A DNA stretch of 64,000 nucleotides, from contig JAWNZC010000408.1 in NCBI GenBank assembly GCA_035771165.1, positions 2,542,001 through 2,606,000 of the forward strand, read 5' to 3'. The notes under the pieces were generated by a model. The model made no database searches, was not told where the DNA came from, and saw nothing but the letters and a program-made list of their open reading frames with translations. The number at the start of each line of letters is the position of its first letter. Positions within the stretch are counted from its first letter, which is position 1. This stretch comes from Paragorgia papillata. Taxonomy: Eukaryota; Cnidaria; Anthozoa; Scleralcyonacea; Coralliidae. The position numbers and the translations under genes are program-made. Of the stretch, positions 55,879 through 64,000 are shown one piece after another.

Positions 55879-56810
55879 ATTTAACAGTTATACTATGAGC
55901 TCGAGTTGTATATGAGCTCATAGCCAACGAGGCGCTTCGCCGAGTTGGCTATTAGTTCGTATATACAACGAGCGCGAATGGTATAACTGTTTTATTATAT
56001 AGCCAAGCACTGTACAAGAGACAAAATTACAGCGAAATATTTGAAACAACAAACTTCCGGCATAGGCAACTAATATTTCCGCCATGCGTAATGATGCATT
56101 CACATAGAGTTTCTCGCTGAGCTGTTCGGTAAACAGCTTCGAAATGTTGTATAAATTATGTTCGAGAGGCAAAAAATGTGTTAAGCAGATCAACAAAAAA
56201 GATTAAAAGGTACCTTTATGAAGTCAAAAGGTGGGTCAGTTGTTTATATATTAGCGTTGCTGTCGTGAAAAAGGTTTTGATTTCACGCAAAAATGAAACT
56301 GAAACACGCCAAATACCTTCGGCAGTGAAACTAAATTACTTAGTTGGTTGTTTTTGAAAAAGAACATGCTTTTTACTACTCCAAATGCTTATCTAAATAA
56401 AAAAAAGTCTCTTTACTGGTAATCTCCTACAAAATGTGTGTTGCAAGCTTGATTTTAACCGTTAGTTTCTTTGTTTGGCAACAAATTAATATCACCCCGT
56501 TAATTTAGTCGGGTTTTTGAAGTAAAAAGACGTAATTTTTGGGTGAATTTTACCAATTAATATGCTAAATTGTGTAATATTTGTTAATGCATTTTTACAC
56601 AATGTTTTTTTTTTTATACATTGGTTTGAGGGTGTTGATGTTTTTCTGTATAAAAATCTGTCAATTTCAACTCTTTTCGGAAGTTTAAAAAACATGCCGC
56701 CGTCTTGTTTTTCCTCTAGTAATATATGAGCTGATAGCCTGGTAGTAGGGAACCAATCAGATTACGCAAAAGCTCATATCCGATAGCATGCTATATAATA
56801 AAGTTATATA
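55879..56810 (+). repeat. Dispersed 0.8 kb repeat, copy 2, with 5' hairpin
   Basis: It aligns with 42241-43060. Its left end here is a hairpin from AACAGTTATACTATGAGCTC to GTATAACTGTTTTA, with apex CGAGGCGCTTCGCCGAG (about 55928-55944). The right end is TCATATCCGATAGCATGCTA. Copy 1 lacks most of the left arm. Confidence 0.8.
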
Positions 56811-56837
56811 TAGGTCAGTGGTGCCACGGCCTAGCGC

Positions 56838-57190
56838 ACGATTCCGTCAAATACCCAGAATATAAAGCTACCTAACAAGTCGTCAAGGCATGCAGTGACT
56901 GGCTTGTCAGGGCACCGTGGTATAAAGCTTCCTGACGATGTAGCCGCTAATTTGCAATTGTCAGGGCACTGCAATTTTGTGCAATTGTGTTTACCTGGGC
57001 AACGCTTCGCTTCACGAAGATCGTCAAAAAGCCGCCCAAATTCCTCGCGCCGTTCTCAATCAACAAAGCCAGAGCCCATGACCTTGACTATCAATTCTGC
57101 ACAATCTTACAAGCAAAATTATAAAGCTGACTGACGAGCTAGCCGCTAGTAGCCACTCGTCAGGGCATCGCAATTGCAAGCAATTGAATA
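56838..57190 (+). repeat. Dispersed GTCAGGGCA motifs in copy B intron
   Basis: The motif GTCAGGGCA occurs at least four times with CTGACGA.GTAGCCGCTA units. It is an irregular tandem array of about 90-base spacing with no gene. Confidence 0.55.
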
Positions 57191-57354
57191 CTCAAGCCTC
57201 GTTCCGTGTTTTTATAATTCAGAATAATTTTTATACAACAACGATATTTGATAGGCTTATTTAAATACACATAAAACAATATAAAATTGGTAGCCATTTG
57301 TAAGTAGAGTTTATGCTATATATCTTGGAGTTTTATTATTTTGTCTTTTTTCAG

Positions 57355-57473
57355 CTTTACTTCAAATCACATTCAAAGAAGCTGGCGATAATTTGTTTTA
57401 CATGCAATTTCAGAAAAACAACGAAACGTATGAAGTGCAAGCATCAGAAGATAATGGGGTCAACGCTGTAAAG
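57355..57473 (+). CDS. Copy B, exon equivalent to 4931-5073
   Basis: The acceptor TTTGTCTTTTTTCAG ends at 57354 and the donor GTATTG begins at 57474. Two bases finish a proline codon, then 39 codons follow, starting LLQITFKEAGDN and ending DNGVNAVK. It keeps LL.ITF, F.MQFQ, N.TYEVQAS and DNGV.AVK. It lacks the eight codons that copy A has in the DSKNEDGED loop. The phases are the same as in copy A. Confidence 0.8.
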
Positions 57474-58523
57474 GTATTGAGTTTTTCATATTCTAAAACT
57501 CTTGATGTCATATATGTCATATGTTACACAATTCTAATTACAGTTATATGGGTCGAGGTTGTTTTCGGTCAGTACGAGCATGCATAATATGGCGCAAGCT
57601 GATTGGTCGCTAAGCTCTCGTCAATCCTACGTCCACGGCATTAACCGCCCGCTCAATGCGCTAGCGTTTTTTGGCCTGGATACGTTTTGGACAATGAAAT
57701 CTTCAGTGTTTTTTATCTTTAGAGCTATTTTCCAGAAACCACTAAAACATAATCAGTAAGCCTTTGGTATTGCCGCATGTGTGGCGATCATAGAAATGAT
57801 AGACCTAGAATGCGGGCTCTGTCACGTGACAGGGGTCCACTTTAAATTTTATTTTGCCCTTATAAATCCGCCATTAATTTTTTTGCAAGGGGTTGGGATA
57901 TATACAACATTGATCGCCTCTCAAAATATATTGGAGGACGTTTCAGAGGGATGAATTGGGTACATGCATGGCAACAAACCAGCCACACACACGTGAGCAT
58001 GAAATAAATCAATTTGCAGGACACTTGCTTTATTGAACGTATTGAAAACTATAACAGTGTAAGTTCAAAATTATACTTCGATCAATTCACCACAATTACA
58101 AAAAGCAACAACAAAAAGATACCCTCATGCAAAACTTGAAACTCAGAAATTGTCTGCATCAAAGCATATTGAAAAGAAAAGAAAATAGTCAGACACGTAA
58201 TGGAAACTATGAGAAAATCTGAAAAAAAAACACGGATTTAAGATGTAAATATGAATGGATGATGTCGAAAAGAGTGTGAATTCCTTATGACGGTGCATAA
58301 ACATTTTATATTTCACAAATCACAAGCCAGAAATCTCTATTAGATTACATTAAAAAAACAACAATAAAACACTTACTGTCTCCTTGATTAATCCTATACA
58401 TTCAGTATAAATCACTTGTACGGTGTGACACAGATTGGCAAGTGGGAATCATTCAAATATAATGTATTAAAACCAGTGATTAAAACCGGCTATCCGTAAA
58501 GGCCGCTATCGTCGCCTATCGTC
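57474..58523. other. Intron 3 of copy B, start
   Basis: 57474-57770 aligns with 5074-5380 of copy A (GATGTCATATATGTCATATG and TTTTGGCCTGGATACGTTTT). About 57775 to 59390 has no counterpart in A and is inserted DNA. The first part of that insert (57775-58523) is unrecognised apart from an inverted pair of TTTTGCCCTTATAAATCCGC blocks at 57855 and 59300 in direct order. Confidence 0.6.
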
Positions 58524-59090
58524 CAGTGGCGTCGCCACCCCAGTTCTTTTCCCGATCGATTTCTTAATTTTTCCAAATCCGTGGAGAAAACATTGGGGGG
58601 GGGGGGGGGCGGGGGGGGGGGCGAAGTAGTATTGAGACTTTTTTTGTCAGTGGCGCTCACGGCTGTTAATCACTCCGGCCTTGGTGTAATTCATGAAGGG
58701 TTACATAAAGTACGCTCGGTCGGCGGTCGCATCTCCTCCGCTGATACGAAGTAATTAGGGCTCGGGCGAAATTTCGTAATCGCCTCATCGAGATAATATG
58801 GAATTATGATAAGATCGAGATAATATGGAATGATTTTGAGCGCATTTTATAATTATTATGAAAAATTATATGAAAAATAATGAAATATATATTCAAAGTC
58901 CTAAAATGTGTTTTCTTTTGTGCATTTTTTATGACGTTTTATAACCTTCGGAATTCTTTAAAATCACCCTTCAAAGTGCAGGAAATGGCGTTTCAGGGAC
59001 TCTAGATTCCAAAATTTTCTTGGGGAGCATGCCCCCGAACCCCCCTAGAAGTTTGTCCACCCCAGTTGTATCACCCTGGCGACGCCACTG
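58524..59090. mobile_element. hAT-type MITE, CAGTGGCG group, with poly-G
   Basis: The ends CAGTGGCGTCGCCACCCCAG and CTGGCGACGCCACTG are inverted. The flanks are CTATCGTC and CTATCGTT, an 8-base duplication with one change. A G-rich run is at 58594-58621. The body 58736-59090 is nearly identical to 43976-44330. Confidence 0.88.
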
Positions 59091-59636
59091 CTATCGTTAC
59101 ATCCAGAGTTTGATGTTCGAAATGTTTTGCCGAAGGATATTGCACTTCACATGCCGTTATCTTTAAATTCACTAATCGAGTAAGTTTCCCGGTGCAAAAA
59201 ACAAAGAAATTCAGTGCTAAAATACATCCATCGTTCACTCCACATATGGTCACCAACTGCGGCCGTGCTAAAAACTGTTAAAATATCCTAGGGCGAGTTC
59301 ATTTTGCCCTTATAAATCCGCCATTTTGTGGCGACAATTTTTTGACTGACGAGAGATAGGAGCGCGCATTCTAGGTATATTATTCCTATGGTGGCGATGC
59401 GTTCTAAAATACTCAGGGTGACCAACTGTTGATACCGGCCGGATGTTTGGTCATACCACCGCCACACAACCAAACTGTTTAGTGTCTGTTCTTGACTTTT
59501 ATTGAAACTCATTTATTGTAAAAGCGACGCGAACTGGAAATCTTCGTTGTCACAGTAAGCGAATGTCGTTATCAGTTCGCACAAGGATGATGCGAAGGAT
59601 TGCGGACGGGAACAGTTACTGCACAACCAGTGCACA

Positions 59637-59870
59637 GCCACAACCGCGACAAGAACTACGACCACGACCATGACTGCAACTGCAACCACAATTAATCATC
59701 ACCAAGACCACAACTTATGACTATGACCACAACCGCAATCAGAATAAAACCACAACTGCAATCACAACCACCACTGCACGCACAACTACAACCGCAATCA
59801 CAACCACATGTAACTGCAAGCACAACCACAGCCTCAGCCGTAACCGCTAACACAACAGCAACCATGAAAT
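59637..59870 (+). repeat. ACAACN array in copy B intron 3, part 1
   Basis: It is homologous to 5700-6070 in copy A (CACAACTGCAATCACAACCA and CTGCAAGCACAACCACAGCC). It ends at about 59870, where unrelated sequence begins and runs to about 60903. Confidence 0.8.
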
Positions 59871-60903
59871 CTGATATCAAACACCGAGAAGTGTGTCATG
59901 GCCAGAAATCGAGGACAACATGGCGGCAAAGCATGCGCACTGAATCCCTTTTTAATTAATTCAATATGGCGTCCTTCAATAGATTTCTTAAGGAAATATA
60001 AAGAACAATCATTTTCGGTTATTTACTATTGTAAATTCCGACATGCGAACGTCCAAAACTTCACCAAATTGAACAATCGTTCAGCACTACAATTTCTATT
60101 AAGTTTGGAGCGTCCTAAATAGGTTCCCGAGCCCCTCACAAGCATACCTCTTATTCGCTGTTTAAAGTCTATTAATCTGCTATATCACTTTATTTTGGAG
60201 CTCCAATTTTGGCTGCTTCTGTGTTGTTTTGTCCACGATGCGAACGTCTGAATTTGCTCGGGATGAACGTTACTTTGTTTTGCGGAGTTGTTCGTTCCAC
60301 TTTTTCGTTGTTTAATAGGTTCCCAAAGACCTTAAAATGTACGATTTATTGCAGCCGAGTCGTTGTAATTTAATCCATCAAGCGCCGAGATAAATACTGA
60401 ACTCGGCGTGAAGAAGCAATGCATTCCTCGATAATTTCGGGTTCTTGTCCACCATTTCTTATGGAGCTGTTGCTAGGTTGCCAGGGGCTTAAGCGCTGTT
60501 ATTATTATTAAATGTGACTGTGGATTCAGAAATAATAACCGAAATTTATGCGGCAATTTTTGTGAGTATGAGGGTACAGGCCTCTCTAGACGATTAAACC
60601 TTTTGTAATTTGATATTTGGGTAAGAAATGGGTCAATAAGACATTTTAGCGAATAACTCTACTTTAATTTATTGCTATAGACTTCTGTTTATAGCCGAAA
60701 TGATCGATATTTAGCCATCAGAATTTTCAAATTAATATTCCATCTAAATATGAGCCCACAGGCCACTGCCGCTGAGTGTCCTGGATTTCTAGCCATGCGA
60801 AAAACCAAAGGGAAGCCGAGGTTTTTTAACCAACTTCGAGGTGTTTTATATCAGTTCAACCACAATTTTCGATATAGCTTCTCACCTATATATGACCATA
60901 TAT
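59871..60903. other. DNA inserted in the copy B array
   Basis: It has no counterpart in copy A. No recognisable protein. The 74-codon frame at 59898 has no motif. Confidence 0.45.
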
Positions 60904-60990
60904 ATACTACAACAAATACCATAACTACAACTGCCAATCCAACCACAAACACCAGCACAACTCCAAACCCCATCAAAACCTATAACTGAG
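60904..60990 (+). repeat. ACAACN array in copy B intron 3, part 2
   Basis: It is homologous to about 6095-6180 in copy A (ACTACAACAAATA and ACAAACACCA.CACAAC). It directly continues the array that breaks off at 59870. Confidence 0.8.
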
Positions 60991-61005
60991 TCGGATATTT
61001 AACAA

Positions 61006-61770
61006 TTAGTCACCGAAGTCGAGGTGACTATCGGTGAATATTTACCGGCGAGGTAAATACACCGATAGTCACCGAGTATAATTTCAGAGGTTGATAAAAA
61101 ACCAATCACGTTGAAACAAAAACTTTTAAACAACTGCTTTCATTTTAACAGTGGTGATTCTGTTTATTCACAGACGATGTTAGCAAGCCACAGTCTTTGT
61201 CAGTAAATAATTTCAAAAAAAGAGTAAGCGACATCCTACTTTGGAATTGAACTTGTACATACATTCAAATATATGCTAAAAAGACTTTTATTCTGGTGTT
61301 TTGGATCCTGTGTTACGGCTTTTTTGCACTTAATTTATGTTCAATATGTTCTTCACTCATGACGAAGTTTTCGCCACATCGTTACGACCAAAGTCTAGCC
61401 AAAACATACAAACAATACGAAGAATTATAGAAAATATACTTCCTTACCTTTATAAAGTATTGTTTTTACGATATTTGATATGTACAACATCTCAGTGATA
61501 AATGTTTTCAGTATTATGCTCTTTTGTTTGTCTCAAAAACTACAGACCCCATTTTGAAAAAAAAAATCAACAGTTCAATGAATCAACAAATTCTAAAATC
61601 TCATACTTCAAAATGACAACTCCGAGGGGGAGACTGAAACGAGTAAAGTCAGTGCAGTGTTGAATAAGTACCAGTCTCCTTTCTAAAACTACTTTTGAAG
61701 AACAATTTCTTGTGATGCAATAGTCACCGCGCTAGGCGGTGACTATTACCTCAGATTCACCGCTGAGCGG
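61006..61770. mobile_element. Element with AGTCACCG hairpins at both ends
   Basis: A near-perfect hairpin GGTGACTATCGGTGAATATTTACC and its inverse lies at 61023-61073 (apex GGCGAGG; longest arm run given only in part here). At the other end AATAGTCACCGCGCTAGGCGGTGACTATT forms a hairpin at 61729-61757. The intervening 650 bases are non-coding. Confidence 0.55.
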
Positions 61771-62475
61771 ACCAATCAGAAAGCTGGAAAGCCGCTTTTC
61801 TACTATGAAATTATACTAAGATATAATACAGGTAAAGTAATGGTAGATGCCAGACTCCAGCGCGGTAGAATTCCATATGGCGGGAAGAGCAAGTTTACTT
61901 CGAACATTTATACACAAAACGGGTTTCAAAACACGCGTTGGGGAAATTAAAATCATTCATGGATTATTTATTTATCCAGCGACGGCGAAATACGATGGAG
62001 ACACGGCGAATTTGCTACAAAATCTGCTCAACCACCGGCGAAATTCGCCGTTCGCCGGCCTAAATCTGAAGGACTGCCTCTAGTCCGAACTCTCAAGAAC
62101 AATGACGCATAATTTGTACACACACACACATATATATATCTTCGTCAGAGAGAAACGTTTCTCTCTGACGAAGGGCCTTCGCTCGAAACGTTAGATTCCT
62201 ATGTTCTCTGTTTCGGCAGTATATCTAACCTAAGTTACTATATTTCGATTATATATATATATATATATATATATACCATATATGGTACATATAAACCAAA
62301 ATCCTTTTGTTAATGGAACGAGGATCCCACGGTCCACCACTATTTCCAGGTCTGGGTTATTATGTGTTTGCATGCAAACATAAACACAAAAAATATTGAA
62401 ATAGACTAGAAATCATGATTTTTGTTCTTTTCATACATTTTGAGATATAGGAATTCGAATCAAATTTTACTATAG
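61771..62475. other. Intron 3 of copy B, end
   Basis: A GAAACGTTTCTCTCTGACGAAGGGCCTTC hairpin lies at 62152-62185. TA runs are at 62252-62274. 62380-62475 aligns with 8820-8970 of copy A (TTCATACATTTTGAGATATAGGAATT). Confidence 0.55.
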
Positions 62476-62703
62476 GGTTCAGACGGAGATCCGACGAAAT
62501 GGTTACCGATACGAATGTACCCACCAAACGAACCATTTTATGCCTTTAAGACGGATCAGGGAAGTGAAACATTGTACCTTAGTAGCGATGGAAATGGAAA
62601 TATGCAGCTTAAAAGAGCTAATACAACCGATTTTCCACCACCAGAGTATAACCCTAACATTGATCCAGCCTTGCTCTTTAGAGCAATTGATCCACCGGTT
62701 TGA
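62476..62703 (+). CDS. Copy B, terminal coding exon
   Basis: The acceptor TTTTACTATAG ends at 62475. It has 75 codons and a TGA stop, beginning GSDGDPTKWLP and containing PNEPFYAFKTDQGS, LYLSSDGNGNMQLKRANTTD and the tail NIDPALLFRAIDPPV. Relative to copy A it lacks two codons in the SKDKP loop and two before PPEYNPN. All indels are multiples of three, which indicates that both copies were or are under protein-level constraint. Confidence 0.82.
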   Translation, partial: GSDGDPTKWLPIRMYPPNEPFYAFKTDQGSETLYLSSDGNGNMQLKRANTTDFPPPEYNPNIDPALLFRAIDPPV

Positions 62704-62960
62704 ACTTAACTGACACTATATGCAACTTAATCTGTGCAAGTTTTGTAGTTCTATACAGGTTCCTTACCCAGGTCAATGGCCAACAGTTATAATGGATATC
62801 TCATGCAGACACAGGATAAATAGAGTGAAATGGCCGGGGGGGGATAGGTTCAGTAACGTATTATTATTGTGATAAATTCAAAAACAAAAGGTAGCTGCAA
62901 TACGGACAGACACTGGTGGTGGCCAAAATTAACGAGCCGCCCAAAGACAAAATCCCAATA
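62704..62960 (+). promoter_or_regulatory. Copy B 3'UTR
   Basis: It aligns with 9211-9480 downstream of copy A (TTTTGTAGTTCTATA, TGGTGGCCAAAATTAA). No perfect AATAAA; AATAACAAT lies at the matching site. Confidence 0.5.
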
Positions 62961-63104
62961 ACAATACAAATTAACAGAAACTAGTACTTTTTCCAGAATG
63001 TCAGGAAGAAATCCTGTTTCACGATGAAATTCCTAGGTTATGAAAGAGTTTTTGGAAGAGAACCTATTGAACTGCTTTCAGACACCCTTGTTATGTGTTT
63101 CAGC

Positions 63105-63445
63105 TCACTTTTCAACGCGCTGTTCGGAAGTTCGTTGCAAGTATCGAATTACGTTTCTAAGTTCAGAAGTTCATTACGAAGTCCGATTTGAAGTTCGAAT
63201 GTTCGATTCGAAGTTCAGCTTTGCGCCATTCTTTAGCTATGCAGTTGGTAATTTAGAATTGCAGAAAGATTAACGACATATTTTCCCAAAGAAATCATAT
63301 CAAAAGAAAGTCTGGTCGACCCAAGGTTTTCCGTAAATGCGAACTTCGAATCGAACATTCTAACATCAAATCGAACTTCGTAATAAACTTCTGAACTTAG
63401 AAACGTAATTCGATACTTGCATGGCAACGAACTTCCGAACCGCGC
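63105..63445. repeat. Foldback rich in GTTCGAA/AAGTTC
   Basis: The left arm (TCACTTTTCAACGCGCTGTT, CGTTGCAAGTATCGAATTAC, GAAGTTCGAATGTTCGATTC) pairs with the right arm 63330-63445. The spacer is about 110 bases. Frames of 77 and 109 codons across it are artefacts of the two arms. Confidence 0.85.
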
Positions 63446-63489
63446 ATTGAAAAGTGAACTGAAATCGACAATAATTCCATTTTCGTGGT

Positions 63490-63830
63490 TTGCATCACTG
63501 ATCTCGAAATAAAACTGGATTAAGTATCTATTGTTTACAAAAAGGAGCCGGAAGTCACCCATTACTAAGGGACCAAGTGATGGTCTTTCTACCGTATTCT
63601 GGCACCGATATAAACATTTTGTTGAATGAGATGCTGAATCTTTGAAAGAAAATATAGTTCAATAGTCTTTTTTGGTACAGAAGACGTTTTAAGAAGACAT
63701 AAAGACATTTTTCAGCAGGTTTGGTCCCTTAGTAATTACGGATTTCTTTTGTTTAGCTGGCTTCATTTTATGAACCAGTGGACAATAGGTTGCACTATCC
63801 AGTTTTATTTCGAGATCAGTGGTTTGCATG
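63490..63830. repeat. Second foldback, overlapping the right edge
   Basis: ATCACTGATCTCGAAATAAA and CATTACTAAGGGACCAAG at 63494-63578 recur in inverse order and orientation at 63723-63820 (CTTAGTAATTACGG, TTTATTTCGAGATCAGTGGT). The spacer is about 140 bases. The last 170 bases of the window are unassigned. Confidence 0.75.
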
Positions 63831-64000
63831 CACTTGACGTCATGGCGGCCATTTTGGAGAATGTCATTAACAAAAGAATGTCATTAGCAGCTATAACTGA
63901 TCGTATTTGGAGTATGTTTTCCTCCAACATAACCGTGGTTTGTTTGTCTTCTATATAAATCTCAAGGGATCGATTGCAAACCACCAATATACTCACAAAA

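Noticed and set aside
42271..56196. Frames near 42271-42486 and 55918-56196 with shared LICLTQFLPHEQHLYNIS-like text
   Set aside because: The similarity is explained by the 0.8 kb dispersed repeat; no family, start or splice signals support a protein.
63040..63562. Two frames (77 and 109 codons) with similar CKYRITFLSSEV segments on opposite strands
   Set aside because: They are the two arms of one foldback read on opposite strands, not two related genes.

Overview
The window is animal genomic DNA. Coding sequence is sparse and split by introns with good splice sites, and transposon relics fill most of the rest. The mix of BEL/Pao, CR1/L2-type LINE, Penelope-like, hAT, piggyBac and RecQ-like fragments, the AT-rich base composition and the many short foldback elements look like an invertebrate, most likely a cnidarian (perhaps an anthozoan). 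No rRNA, mitochondrial or other diagnostic gene is present, so this assignment is an inference.

Genes. The clearest host gene lies on the + strand at the left edge (copy A, coding exons 378-497, 706-850, 4931-5073, 8971-9210, then a 3'UTR). A diverged paralogue lies at the right edge in the same orientation (copy B, 54387-54525, 57355-57473, 62476-62703). Splice phases, intron sequence and the 3'UTR are conserved between them, so this is a segmental duplication. The protein is small, soluble-looking and unrecognised. Three successive exons each carry a similar aromatic, D/N-G-containing unit, which suggests a beta-trefoil of the cytokine/FGF kind; that is a hypothesis only. A second unrecognised gene or pseudogene lies at 51401-52872.

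Layout. 1-9500: copy A, its introns loaded with three unusual hairpin repeats, two hAT-type insertions, a RecQ helicase fragment, a Penelope relic and ACAACN arrays. 9900-18040: a BEL/Pao retroelement (gag, protease, start of pol) split by a LINE, which is split by a DNA transposon, which holds an hAT relic, which holds a MITE; all four insertions carry target-site duplications. 18080-20767: a palindrome made of palindromes. 21400-29000: MITEs, a LINE relic and two copies of a promoter-like block with a consensus splice donor. 29300-35700: a mosaic of repeat modules in both orientations. 36400-45800: hAT MITEs, SINE-like repeats, a piggyBac relic and long poly-G/C tracts. 46000-50700: two LINE relics and several foldbacks. 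51400-54300: the unrecognised gene, a minisatellite and an endonuclease relic. 54387-62960: copy B. The last 1 kb is two overlapping foldbacks.

No complete mobile element with an intact open reading frame was found; all recognisable transposon proteins are frameshifted, truncated or interrupted. All coordinates and repeat matches were read by eye, so ends may be off by a few bases.
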